Assembly (NCBI RefSeq): GCF_001293775.1
Contig: NZ_LGLN01000067.1
Location: 109,177 to 163,880, forward strand
Reading direction: 5' to 3'
Length of the DNA stretch: 54,704 bases
DNA from: Pseudomonas syringae pv. cilantro
GTDB taxonomy: Bacteria; Pseudomonadota; Gammaproteobacteria; Pseudomonadales; Pseudomonadaceae
The notes beneath the pieces are model-generated. The model worked only from the letters and a program-made list of their open reading frames with translations, searched no databases and had not been told where the DNA came from. A program made the position numbers and the translations under genes. This document shows positions 26,128-34,855 of the stretch, in pieces; the first letter of the stretch is position 1, and every line of letters starts with the position of its first letter.

Positions 26128-27450
26128 ATGTCCAAGCCTGCAGCCACTGTTGCCGCTGTTCCGGGTCCGAACACGGGTTCAAAAATTCAAAGCGACACCG
26201 GACGTCGTTATTTCCAGCTGATGTTGCTGGTGCTGGCCGCAGGCGCGATCTACCCGATCCTGTACCTGCGTCAGGTTTACCAGACCACCATGCTTGAGGT
26301 GTTTCAGATCGACCACAGCCAGCTGGGCTATCTGTACTCGATGCTGGGGACGATCTTCCTGCTCAGCTATTTGCCCAGCGGTTGGCTGGCAGACCGGATT
26401 GCGCCGCGCTTTCTGATCTTCTTTTCGCTGGTGGCCACCGGTGTGCTGGGGCTCTGGTATTCCACTGTGCCGTCGATGACCGGGCTGATGATCATCTTCG
26501 GCTGTTGGGGGCTGACCACCGGGCTGACGTTCTGGGCGTCAGTGCTCAAGCGGGTAAAGATGATCGCCCATCACACTGAGCAAGGCCGCTTCTTCGGCAT
26601 CCTCGACGGCGGGCGCGGACTGGTCGAAGCTTTGCTGGCGACGGTGGCTCTGGCGCTGTTCGCATTCGCCACCGAAAGCCGTGGCCAGTCGTCCAGCGAA
26701 GGCTTCAAGCATGTGGTTTACCTATATGCCTTCACCTGTATCGCCATCGGTTGTGTGCTGGTGCTGGTGCTGGTCAAGGACCCTGCGTCCCTGCAAGACA
26801 CCGCCGCAGTGGAGAAGGGCAAATACAACCTGCTCAGTGACCTGATGACGCTGGCGAAAATCCCCGAGCTGTGGCTGGTGACGGCGATTGTGTTCTGCGG
26901 CTATCACCTGTTCTGGGCCACTTATAGCTTCTCTGACTACCTGCAAGGCAACGGCATGACCGCGATCATGGCGGGCACCATTACCACCCTCAAGTTGTGG
27001 ATGCGGCCGATTGGCGGCCTGGGCGGCGGTTTTCTGGGTGACCGGTTCTCGAATATCTCGGTGCTGATTGTCGCGCTGACCCTCGCCACTCTGGCTATGG
27101 TTGGCCTGATCGTCTTCCCGGCGATCAACAGCCTGGGGCTGCTGATCGGCACCGTGATTTTCATCGGCCTCATGGCGTATGCGATTCGCGGCCTGTACTG
27201 GGCAATCCTCGACACTTGCAACATTCCGCTGCGCATCACCGGGCTGGCCATCGGCATTGTCTCGGTCATCGGCTACTTGCCGGACGCCTTCATTCCGCTG
27301 ATCAACGGCTACCTGACCGAGCACTTTCCCGGCGCGCCCGGTTACCGCCTGTATTTCGGTTACATCGCCTTTGTCGGCCTGCTCGGGATCCTTGCCGCCC
27401 TGAGTCTGCGTGCCCGCATCAATCGTAAATCCTTGATCCAGAGTCTTTGA
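26128..27450 (+). CDS. MFS permease for a sugar or sugar acid (YihN-like)
   Basis: A 440-residue major facilitator protein with twelve hydrophobic segments. SGWLADRIAPRFLIFFSL provides the loop 2-3 motif, and GGFLGDRFSNIS is its second-half copy. It resembles E. coli YihN-type permeases. It lies between the aldehyde dehydrogenase and the enolase-superfamily gene on one strand, so it probably imports the pathway substrate. The substrate is unknown. Confidence 0.87.
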   Translation: MSKPAATVAAVPGPNTGSKIQSDTGRRYFQLMLLVLAAGAIYPILYLRQVYQTTMLEVFQIDHSQLGYLYSMLGTIFLLSYLPSGWLADRIAPRFLIFFSLVATGVLGLWYSTVPSMTGLMIIFGCWGLTTGLTFWASVLKRVKMIAHHTEQGRFFGILDGGRGLVEALLATVALALFAFATESRGQSSSEGFKHVVYLYAFTCIAIGCVLVLVLVKDPASLQDTAAVEKGKYNLLSDLMTLAKIPELWLVTAIVFCGYHLFWATYSFSDYLQGNGMTAIMAGTITTLKLWMRPIGGLGGGFLGDRFSNISVLIVALTLATLAMVGLIVFPAINSLGLLIGTVIFIGLMAYAIRGLYWAILDTCNIPLRITGLAIGIVSVIGYLPDAFIPLINGYLTEHFPGAPGYRLYFGYIAFVGLLGILAALSLRARINRKSLIQSL

Positions 27451-27468
27451 TACAGACAGGTGCCTGAG

Positions 27469-28686
27469 ATGAAAATCGTTGCCCTTGAAACGCACATCGT
27501 TGCTGTTCCGCCTCCCCATATCGGTGGCATGTACTGGCTGTTCGTCAAACTCAAGACCGATTGCGGCATTGAAGGCGTGGGTGAAATCTACGCCGCCACG
27601 TTCGGCCCGAAAGCCATGCTGCCGATCATTGAGGACGTGTTCGAGCGTTACCTGCTCAACCATGACCCGCATCACATCGAGCGCTTCTTCCGACAGGCCT
27701 ATTCCAGCGGTTTCACCCAGCGCCCGGACCTGACCATGATGGGCGTGGTCAGCGGCCTGGAAATGGCCTGCTGGGACATCATCGGCAAGGCGGCAAACAA
27801 GCCGGTGTACGAACTGTTGGGGGGCAAGGTCAACGAGCGCCTGCGTTCTTACACCTATCTGTACCCGGTGAACAGCCAGGGCGAGTATGACTACGACGAC
27901 CCGGACCTGGCTGCCGAGTGCGCAATTGAAAACATGAACAAAGGCTTCACCGCCGTCAAATTCGACCCGGCCGGGCCTTACACCGCGTACTCCGGGCACC
28001 AGCTATCGCTGGAAGTGCTGGAGCGCTGTGAAACGTTCTGTCGCAAGATCCGCGAAGCCGTCGGTGACAAGTGCGACCTGCTGTTCGGCACGCACGGGCA
28101 AATGGTGCCGTCCTCAGCCATTCGCCTGGCAAAACGTCTGGAAAAATACGACCCGCTGTGGTTCGAAGAACCGGTGCCGCCCGGCCAGGAAGAGGCCATG
28201 GCGCAGGTTGCGGCCAAGACCACCATCCCGATTGCCACGGGCGAGCGACTGACCACCAAGTACGAATTCTTCAAATTGTTGCAGGCAGGCGGCGCTTCGA
28301 TTCTGCAGATGAACGTAGCCCGCTGTGGCGGCCTGCTGGAGGCCAAGAAGATCGCGAGCATGGCCGAGGCTTACTACGCGCAGATTGCCCCACATCTCTA
28401 CAACGGGCCTATTGGCGCTGCGGCAAGTTTCCAGCTGGCGACCTGTACGCCGAACTTCCTGATTCAGGAAAGCATCATGACCTGGGGCGGTTTCCATGCC
28501 CAAGTGCTGACCCGACCGCTGCAATGGGAGGACGGTTACATCATCCCGCCCACCGAGCCGGGCCTCGGGGTGGAGCTGAACATGGACGTGGTGCGCAGGC
28601 ATTCGCCGTACACCGGCGAGCGCCTGCATCTGCAAATGGCCGCGACCCCTGCTGATGTGAAAGATACATCGCCAGCCAGAGGCTGA
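27469..28686 (+). CDS. Enolase-superfamily (mandelate racemase type) dehydratase/isomerase
   Basis: A 405-residue protein with the N-terminal capping domain and barrel of the enolase superfamily. Motifs are GFTAVKFDPAGP (base region), DLLFGTHGQM, WFEEPVPPGQEEAM, IATGERLTTKYE and IAPHLYNGPIGAAAS with the metal-binding Glu/Asp series. The open frame begins with a GTG at 27460, but the ATG at 27469 is better placed after AGGTG. Family members dehydrate or cycloisomerise sugar acids. The neighbours (permease, AldA-like, GMC) fit acid-sugar catabolism. The exact substrate is not assignable by eye. Confidence 0.87.
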   Translation: MKIVALETHIVAVPPPHIGGMYWLFVKLKTDCGIEGVGEIYAATFGPKAMLPIIEDVFERYLLNHDPHHIERFFRQAYSSGFTQRPDLTMMGVVSGLEMACWDIIGKAANKPVYELLGGKVNERLRSYTYLYPVNSQGEYDYDDPDLAAECAIENMNKGFTAVKFDPAGPYTAYSGHQLSLEVLERCETFCRKIREAVGDKCDLLFGTHGQMVPSSAIRLAKRLEKYDPLWFEEPVPPGQEEAMAQVAAKTTIPIATGERLTTKYEFFKLLQAGGASILQMNVARCGGLLEAKKIASMAEAYYAQIAPHLYNGPIGAAASFQLATCTPNFLIQESIMTWGGFHAQVLTRPLQWEDGYIIPPTEPGLGVELNMDVVRRHSPYTGERLHLQMAATPADVKDTSPARG

Positions 28687-28744
28687 CGGGATTGCCCGTC
28701 CAGTATTGGGCGGGTTCGATAACAGACTTATGCGGTAACCGTGC

Positions 28745-30352
28745 ATGACATACGACTACATCATCGCTGGCGCAGGCTCGGCCGGTTGCATCATCGCCAA
28801 TCGGCTCTCGGCCTCCGGGCAATACAGCGTGTTGCTGCTGGAAGCGGGCGGCAAGGACAGTTCGCTGTGGTTCAGGATCCCGGTCGGTTTCGCCAAAATG
28901 TATTACAACCCGACCTTCAACTGGATGTATTACAGCCAGCCGCAAAAGCAACTGAGCAATCGGGAAATCTATGCGCCGCGCGGCAAGGTGCAGGGTGGCT
29001 CGGGCTCGATCAACGCGATGGTCTATGTCCGCGGGCAGGCCCACGACTTCGATGACTGGGCGGCCAACGGCAATGACGGCTGGAGTTTCAAAGACGTGTT
29101 GCCGTACTTTCGCAAGCTGGAAAACCACCCGCTGGGCGACAGTGAATACCATGGCGGGAGCGGGCCGATTGGCATCACCCCGATGACGGGCCATACCCAC
29201 CCGATCTGTGACGTGTTTCTGAAAGGTTGCGATGAACTGGGTTATCCGCACAGTGACGACTTCAACGGCCCGAACTTCGAAGGCTCGGGTATCTACGACG
29301 TCAATACCAAGAACGGCCAGCGCAGCTCCAGCAGTTTTGCTTATCTGCACCCGGCGCTGAGCCGCCCGAACCTGACGGTCGAGCACTACGCGCTGGTCGA
29401 CAAGGTCATCTTCGACAACCAGCGGGCTACGGGTATTTCCGTGACCCAGCGCGGGGTGGTTCGCACCTTCAGCGCCCGCAAGGAAGTGATCCTCTGTGCC
29501 GGTGCGGTCGACACGCCGAAGATACTGCAACTGTCCGGCGTGGCAGATCAGCACTTGCTGGCCAGGCACCAGATACCACTGGTCAGACACCTGCCAGCGG
29601 TAGGGCAGAACCTGCAAGACCACCTGTGCGTGAGCTACTACTACAAAGCCAGCATCCCGACCCTGAATGATCAGCTCGGCTCGTTGTTGGGACAATTCAA
29701 GCTCGGTCTTGAATACCTGCTGACCCGCAAAGGCGCGTTGGCCATGAGCGTCAACCAGGCAGGCGGCTTCTTCCGCGGCACCGACGCCCAGGCCCATCCG
29801 AACCTGCAACTGTACTTCAACCCGTTGTCTTACCAGATCCCGAAAAACAACAAGGCCAGCCTCAAACCCGAACCGTACTCAGGCTTCCTGCTGTGCTTCA
29901 ACCCGTGCCGCCCCACCAGCCGTGGAAGCATCGAGATTGCTTCGAACAATCCGCGCGAAGCGGCGCTGATCGACCCCAACTACCTGAGCACGCAAAAAGA
30001 CATCGACGAAGTGATTCAGGGCAGCCGCCTGATGCGCAAAATCATGCAGGCCCCCGCACTCAAGCGCATCACCGTCGCTGAAGTGCTGCCAGGGCCCGTG
30101 GTCGAAACCGATGAGCAGATGTTGCAGTATTTTCGCGAGAACTGCGGCTCGATCTACCACCTGTGTGGCTCCTGCGCGATGGGCTCAGACCCGCAAACAA
30201 CAGTGGTGGACAAACACCTTAAAGTCCATGGGCTGGAAGGGCTGCGGATCGTCGATGCCTCGATCTTTCCGAACGTCACCAGCGGCAATACCCACGCGGC
30301 GGTGCTGATGGTGGCGGAGAAGGGGGCTGATCTTATTTTGCAGGATGCGTGA
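28745..30352 (+). CDS. GMC-family FAD-dependent oxidoreductase (choline dehydrogenase-like)
   Basis: A 535-residue glucose-methanol-choline oxidoreductase. The N-terminal FAD motif is DYIIAGAGSAGCIIANRLS, then GKVQGGSGSINAMVYVRG (GMC signature 1) and GAVDTPKILQLSGV (signature 2), with the C-terminal HLCGSCAMGSD and NTHAAVLMVAEKGADLI. It oxidises a primary alcohol of a polyol, sugar or choline-like compound. A 16-bp hairpin (GACGGG-ATTG-CCCGTC, 28685-28700) separates it from the preceding gene and may modulate expression within the operon. Confidence 0.9.
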   Translation: MTYDYIIAGAGSAGCIIANRLSASGQYSVLLLEAGGKDSSLWFRIPVGFAKMYYNPTFNWMYYSQPQKQLSNREIYAPRGKVQGGSGSINAMVYVRGQAHDFDDWAANGNDGWSFKDVLPYFRKLENHPLGDSEYHGGSGPIGITPMTGHTHPICDVFLKGCDELGYPHSDDFNGPNFEGSGIYDVNTKNGQRSSSSFAYLHPALSRPNLTVEHYALVDKVIFDNQRATGISVTQRGVVRTFSARKEVILCAGAVDTPKILQLSGVADQHLLARHQIPLVRHLPAVGQNLQDHLCVSYYYKASIPTLNDQLGSLLGQFKLGLEYLLTRKGALAMSVNQAGGFFRGTDAQAHPNLQLYFNPLSYQIPKNNKASLKPEPYSGFLLCFNPCRPTSRGSIEIASNNPREAALIDPNYLSTQKDIDEVIQGSRLMRKIMQAPALKRITVAEVLPGPVVETDEQMLQYFRENCGSIYHLCGSCAMGSDPQTTVVDKHLKVHGLEGLRIVDASIFPNVTSGNTHAAVLMVAEKGADLILQDA

Positions 30353-30398
30353 GGTTATCCCGGGGCTCTGCTGAGCTGGCGAACCGAAACGGCCGTGC

Positions 30399-30707
30399 TC
30401 ACCGTTGCGCCAGAATACTTCCCAGCAACCCCGGAAAGCGACTCTCCAGCACCTGCGTGCGCAACGAGTTCATGTGCGTGGTGCCGATGTTGCGCGTTTG
30501 CACAAGCCCGGCATCGCGCAGCACGCGGAAGTGATGGGACATGCTGGACTTCGGTCGGCCACCGTCCAGTTCGCCGCAGGTGGCTTCGGTCACACCCGCC
30601 AGGCAGCGCACAATGCCCATGCGCACAGGGTCGCTCAAGGCGTACAGCACGCGTTCGAGGGTGAGGTCTTCAGGTTCGGGATGTTGGAAGGTTCGCATGG
30701 GGGGCAT
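30399..30707 (-). CDS. ArsR-family repressor, divergent from xenA
   Basis: A winged-helix ArsR-type regulator of about 102 residues. LTLERVLYALSDPVRMGIVRCLAG, GRPKSSMSHHFRVLRDAGLVQTRNIGTTHMNSLR is the recognition region. The start is uncertain: ATGs at 30707 and 30698 are both plausible and neither has a strong ribosome binding site. It is divergent from xenA, and a perfect 7-bp-arm dyad lies between them, so it probably represses xenA and itself until an electrophile or other signal arrives. No metal-binding Cys cluster is evident. Confidence 0.87.
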   Translation of the reverse strand: MPPMRTFQHPEPEDLTLERVLYALSDPVRMGIVRCLAGVTEATCGELDGGRPKSSMSHHFRVLRDAGLVQTRNIGTTHMNSLRTQVLESRFPGLLGSILAQR

Positions 30708-30735
30708 GATATCAAGGCTTCCGTTTATTGCCATA

Positions 30736-30753
30736 GTTCGATTACCATCGAAC
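30736..30753. promoter_or_regulatory. Perfect inverted repeat, candidate ArsR operator
   Basis: GTTCGAT-TACC-ATCGAAC has 7-bp perfect arms and a 4-bp spacer, located between the divergent ArsR-type gene and xenA. The size and position are usual for an ArsR operator. Binding is inferred. Confidence 0.55.
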
Positions 30754-30793
30754 AACTGAAAACCAAAGTCATCTGGCCTACGGGAGCTTTCCA

Positions 30794-31885
30794 ATGTCTG
30801 CATTGTTCGAACCCTTCAAACTGAAAGACGTCACGCTGCGCAACCGAATCGCCATTCCACCGATGTGCCAGTACTCGGCAATCGACGGAGTTGCCAATGA
30901 CTGGCACCACGTCCACCTTGCCAGCATGGCGCGTGGTGGTGCGGGTTTGCTGGTGGTTGAAGCCACCGCCGTTGCGCCGGAAGGGCGCATTACTCCGGGC
31001 TGCACCGGTATCTGGAACGATGAGCAGGCGCAGGCATTCGTGCCGATCGTCAAAGCCATCAAGGACGCCGGTTGCGTGCCGGGCATCCAGATCGCCCACG
31101 CAGGCCGCAAGGCCAGCGCCAACCGCCCATGGGAAGGCGACGACCACATTGTCGCTTCCGATTCGCGTGGCTGGGACACCATCGCCCCGTCGGCCATTGC
31201 GTTCGGTGCCAACCTGCCGAAAGTGCCGCGCGCTATGACCCTGGAAGACATCGCCCGCGTTCGTCAGAACTTCGTCGATGCTGCCCGTCGTGCCCGCGAT
31301 GCAGGCTTTGAGTGGATCGAACTGCACTTTGCCCACGGTTATCTGGGGCAGAGTTTCTTCTCCGAGCACTCCAACCAGCGCACCGACGAGTATGGCGGCA
31401 GCTTCGATAATCGCAGCCGGTTCCTGCTTGAAACGCTGGCGGCGGTACGTGAAGTCTGGCCAGAAAACCTGCCGTTGACGGCACGTTTTGGTGTGCTCGA
31501 ATACGATGGTCGTGATGAACAGACCCTCACCGAGTCGATCGAACTGGCGCGTCGCTTCAAGGCTGGTGGTCTGGACCTGTTGAGTGTCAGCGTCGGCTTC
31601 AGCACGCCGGACGCCAACATTCCGTGGGGCCCAGCGTTCATGGGGCCGATTGCCGAGCGTGTGCGTCGTGAAGCGGGTATCCCGGTCACCAGCGCCTGGG
31701 GTTTTGGTGAGCCTAAGCTCGCTGAAGGAGCGGTTAAATCCGGCCAGCTTGATCTGGTCTCGATAGGCCGTGCGCACTTGGCTGACCCGCATTGGGCGTA
31801 CTTCGCAGCGAAAGAACTGGGCGTCGAAAAGTCGGCCTGGACCTTGCCTGCGCCTTACGCGCATTGGCTTGAGCGTTATCGCTAA
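30794..31885 (+). CDS. xenA: XenA-type NADPH:flavin oxidoreductase (Old Yellow Enzyme)
   Basis: A 363-residue FMN-dependent ene-reductase of the XenA/YqjM class. C25 and Y27 in PPMCQYSA and the H178/H181 pair in ELHFAHGYL sit exactly where expected for Pseudomonas XenA, and the length is the same. The barrel ends with the FMN-phosphate region DLVSIGRAHLADP. Such enzymes reduce activated alkenes, quinones and nitro compounds using NADPH. GGGAG precedes the ATG. Control by the divergent ArsR-type repressor is likely. Confidence 0.92.
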   Translation: MSALFEPFKLKDVTLRNRIAIPPMCQYSAIDGVANDWHHVHLASMARGGAGLLVVEATAVAPEGRITPGCTGIWNDEQAQAFVPIVKAIKDAGCVPGIQIAHAGRKASANRPWEGDDHIVASDSRGWDTIAPSAIAFGANLPKVPRAMTLEDIARVRQNFVDAARRARDAGFEWIELHFAHGYLGQSFFSEHSNQRTDEYGGSFDNRSRFLLETLAAVREVWPENLPLTARFGVLEYDGRDEQTLTESIELARRFKAGGLDLLSVSVGFSTPDANIPWGPAFMGPIAERVRREAGIPVTSAWGFGEPKLAEGAVKSGQLDLVSIGRAHLADPHWAYFAAKELGVEKSAWTLPAPYAHWLERYR

Positions 31886-31980
31886 CGTATAGCAATGACT
31901 GGGCGGCATCGTTCACCGGTGCCAGCCCGGCATATCGGGCAGCCATCCGTACGCGAACCGAAACTATCTGAAACAGAATG

Positions 31981-32017
31981 TTGACAGTCGAAATTAAGTG
32001 TAATAATGTCGTCGACA
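31981..32017 (+). promoter_or_regulatory. Promoter with dyad for the Rrf2-type gene
   Basis: A consensus -35 TTGACA at 31981-31986 is followed, after 17 bp, by TAATGT at 32004-32009. Overlapping the -10 is the palindrome TGTCG-T-CGACA (32007-32017), a good position for autorepression by the Rrf2 protein encoded 28 bp downstream. Confidence 0.5.
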
Positions 32018-32044
32018 CATTAAGCATTAAGCGGATTCCTCACC

Positions 32045-32491
32045 ATGCCAACCAGTAGTCGTTTTGTGGTTGCCGTCCATACGCTGGCCGCTCTGGCCGT
32101 CAGCGACGGAAGGCCGCTACGTTCCGAAGATCTTGCCTATTCGGCAAATACCGGCGCTGTGGTGATTCGTGGGCTGCTGTCCCGGCTGAGTACAGCGGGG
32201 CTGACACGTTCGCAACTGGGTGCTGGTGGCGGTGCCTTGCTGGCCAGGCCTGCAGAGAAGATACGCTTGCTGGACGTTTACGAAGCGGTCGAGGATACCG
32301 AGCTGTTCTCGTCACACCGGGTGGCGCCCTGCGAAAAATGTGCTGTCGGGGGCAATATCCTGGAAGCCCTGGCACCCACGCTGGGTCGCGCTCGTACTGC
32401 ACTTGAAGATGAGCTCGCGAAAGTGACGGTTGCCGACATCGCAGCAGAAGTGGCGCGCCTTGGTAAATTCACTGTCCCGTTAACATGGTGA
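32045..32491 (+). CDS. Rrf2-family transcriptional regulator
   Basis: A 148-residue Rrf2-type winged-helix regulator: TSSRFVVAVHTLAALAVSDGRPLRSEDLAYSANTGAVVIRGLLSRLSTAGLTRS, then the wing GAGGGALLARPAEKI. The Cys pair in APCEKCAVGG may sense redox state or electrophiles. It does not have the three-Cys iron-sulfur pattern of IscR. It lies 135 bp before a predicted NAD(P)-dependent reductase on the same strand, which it probably controls. Confidence 0.88.
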   Translation: MPTSSRFVVAVHTLAALAVSDGRPLRSEDLAYSANTGAVVIRGLLSRLSTAGLTRSQLGAGGGALLARPAEKIRLLDVYEAVEDTELFSSHRVAPCEKCAVGGNILEALAPTLGRARTALEDELAKVTVADIAAEVARLGKFTVPLTW

Positions 32492-32626
32492 CAGTTTTGA
32501 TAATAAATGTCGGTGTGACGTAAACATATCGTTATTTAGAGTTTCACCGGTCCGGATTCACTCACAACGCTGTTCGTTTCAAAACGACTTACCTTTTCCA
32601 ACCCTTCACACAATCAGGAACACATC

Positions 32627-33271
32627 ATGACTATTGGTATTATCGGTTCTGGCGCGCTGGGCTCAGGCATTGCTCGTATCCTTGCCAGCAAAGGCATTTC
32701 AGCCATTATTTCAAACAGTCGCGGCCCTGAGTCGCTTGCCTCGCTGGTCAGGGAGCTCGGCGGGTCCATCAAGGCGGGCACCGTAGAAGAAGCCGCACGT
32801 GCAGATATCGTCTTCGCGGCAGTGCGCTGGGTGGATGCGGAAAAAGTATTGAGCAGCTTGCCGGCCTGGGAAGGGCGCATCGTGATTGACGCAACCAATC
32901 CTGTGGAATTCATCGATCCAGACTCGCCGGATGCGAAGGACCCGACTAACCCGCTTGCAGCCTATGGCATCAAGGCGGTAGATCTGAACGGCAAGTATTC
33001 AAGCGAGATATTTCGTCAGTTCGTTCCGGGCGCGCGGGTCGTCAAGGCGTTCAACCACCTTGATGCCAATGTGTTCTCGGCGCCTGACGTAGCAGACGGC
33101 AAGCGCGTGCTCTTCTACTCGGGTGATGATGCAGCGGCAAAAGCAGAAGTGCGCAAGATCATTGAGGACACCGGCTTCGTTCCGGTCGATCTGGGCACCC
33201 TTGATGTGGGCGGCCCGCTGGCATCGCTTCCGTTCGGTTCGCTCGCTGCGCAGAACTTTATCCGGGTCTGA
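32627..33271 (+). CDS. NAD(P)-binding reductase, F420-dependent NADP reductase-like
   Basis: A 214-residue protein with an N-terminal Rossmann motif MTIGIIGSGALGSGIARILASKG and the family's DATNPVEF and VVKAFNHLDANVF segments. This fold is shared with F420-dependent NADP reductases, but pseudomonads lack F420, so the redox partner is probably another flavin or substrate. It lies downstream of an Rrf2 regulator, suggesting a stress-response reductase. The physiological substrate is unknown. Confidence 0.85.
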   Translation: MTIGIIGSGALGSGIARILASKGISAIISNSRGPESLASLVRELGGSIKAGTVEEAARADIVFAAVRWVDAEKVLSSLPAWEGRIVIDATNPVEFIDPDSPDAKDPTNPLAAYGIKAVDLNGKYSSEIFRQFVPGARVVKAFNHLDANVFSAPDVADGKRVLFYSGDDAAAKAEVRKIIEDTGFVPVDLGTLDVGGPLASLPFGSLAAQNFIRV

Positions 33272-33306
33272 CAGGATATTGATGCAAGGAACCTGATCAG
33301 TAAGCT

Positions 33307-34164
33307 TTATTTGCGCCGCACCCGCGGCGCAATGCCGGTCAGTTGCTGGCGAGCGCACGCCCAGGCCAGGTGCAGGGCGCTGCGCAGTGCCACGGCATCG
33401 GCGGTTATGATGCGCACCGACACGCCACAATCGTTCGGCAGGGCGCTGACGCCCAGATAGCTCTCGGGAACGACGCGCAATGCGTCGCGCAAGGCCCGTT
33501 TCACATCCTCCACAGGCAAACCCTGACCCACCAGCATGAAAGTCGCCAAGGCCTGCAGCTCTGCGCTGACCCCCGGCAAACGACGGTGCAGGTCTGCGCC
33601 GGTCAACGCCAGTCGGTCACCGGCCAGTAACTTGCCGGCCGGGCACCGTATGTGCAGATCGGCGCGATAGAAGCCGGGTAATCCTGCGCTGCCTGGCGGG
33701 ACGTGCAAGCAAAACGCGTCGCAGAGCATCACCCGTGCGTTTTGGTGCAGCGTGACGTTTACCACACTGTGCAGTCGTGCCTGCGGGAACAGAATGGTCG
33801 CCATCGGCAGGTATTCCAGCAGTGCGCCGGTTTCGGCAGTCAGGGTGACGGTCTGCCGCGCGGGCTGTTCAAGCATGCTGTGCGCGACCGTTGCCGCGCC
33901 GGTGCTGACATGCACTTGCGTGTGCGGCCCGGCGTGCAGTTGCAGGTGCAGCGTTTCCCCGGCAAAAAGGCCGCCCGAGCACGACTGCAGATAAATCGCC
34001 GCCATGCCGGGCGGGTCTTGCGGCAGCTTCAGCGTGCGCCCGAGGTGGAAGGGGTAGCCGACCTCCTGATGAGACACATAACTGGCACCTGAAGGCGCTT
34101 TGCTGAAGGCAATGTGTGCGGTGGTTTTTTTGCAGACGGGCAGCAACGCTGAATGGGCGTTCAT
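33307..34164 (-). CDS. ureD: Urease accessory protein UreD
   Basis: A 285-residue UreD/UreH protein: [40 protein letters not shown] and [19 protein letters not shown] are the family signatures. It acts in the cytoplasm with UreF and UreG as the apo-urease activation scaffold. The start overlaps the stop of ureG by 4 bp. It is the last gene of the urt-ure unit. No clear terminator is seen in the 35-bp convergent gap before the F420-like gene. Confidence 0.9.
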   Translation of the reverse strand: MNAHSALLPVCKKTTAHIAFSKAPSGASYVSHQEVGYPFHLGRTLKLPQDPPGMAAIYLQSCSGGLFAGETLHLQLHAGPHTQVHVSTGAATVAHSMLEQPARQTVTLTAETGALLEYLPMATILFPQARLHSVVNVTLHQNARVMLCDAFCLHVPPGSAGLPGFYRADLHIRCPAGKLLAGDRLALTGADLHRRLPGVSAELQALATFMLVGQGLPVEDVKRALRDALRVVPESYLGVSALPNDCGVSVRIITADAVALRSALHLAWACARQQLTGIAPRVRRK

Positions 34165-34829
34165 GGGCGATCAAACAGGACGGCGCGACTGATGGCTTCG
34201 ACCACTTCATCCACGCCTTCACCGGTGGCGCAGTTGGTGAACAGCACCGCTCTGCCGTTGCGCGCGTCTGCAGACTCGCGACGCATGCGCGGCAGGTCGA
34301 CGCCGACGTAAGGTGCGAGGTCATATTTGTTGACCACCAGCAGGTCACAGTTCAAGACGCCGGGGCCGCGTTTGCGCGGGATGTCATCACCGCCCGCCAC
34401 GTCGATAACGAAGATCCAGAAGTCCACCAGGTCCAGCGAGAAGGTCGAGGCCAGGTTGTCACCGCCGGATTCGATAAGCACCAGGTCGAGATTGCCGAAA
34501 CGTGCTTCCAGTTCGTCAGCCATTTGCAGGTTAAGGGTCGGGTCTTCGCGGATGGCTGTGTGCGGGCAGGCACCGGTTTCCACGGCGCGCACCCGCTGCG
34601 GGTCGATCAGACCACTGCGCTGCACGCGCTCGGCGTCTTCGCGGGTGGCCAGGTCATTGGTGATGATCGCCAGCTCGATGCCACGCGCGATAAAACGCGG
34701 AATCAGCTGTTCCAGCAAACGGGTCTTGCCCGAGCCGACCGGGCCGCCGATCCCGACGCGCGCGGCGCCGGGGTGGGGGTGGGGGTGTACGTCGGTGTGC
34801 AGGGCAGGTGTATTCAAGGGCAGGCTCAT
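34161..34829 (-). CDS. ureG: Urease accessory GTPase UreG
   Basis: A 222-residue GTPase that drives nickel insertion into urease. The P-loop is [15 protein letters not shown], followed by ALITNDLAT-like ([15 protein letters not shown]), [12 protein letters not shown] and [15 protein letters not shown]. The start at 34829 ([13 protein letters not shown]) was chosen because the open frame upstream lacks family similarity. The N-terminus carries a short His-rich stretch ([10 protein letters not shown]) that could bind nickel and partly replace the His tail missing from UreE. Confidence 0.93.
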   Translation of the reverse strand: MSLPLNTPALHTDVHPHPHPGAARVGIGGPVGSGKTRLLEQLIPRFIARGIELAIITNDLATREDAERVQRSGLIDPQRVRAVETGACPHTAIREDPTLNLQMADELEARFGNLDLVLIESGGDNLASTFSLDLVDFWIFVIDVAGGDDIPRKRGPGVLNCDLLVVNKYDLAPYVGVDLPRMRRESADARNGRAVLFTNCATGEGVDEVVEAISRAVLFDRP

Positions 34830-34855
34830 GGTCAGGTGTCCTGTGCGGTAGGGTT

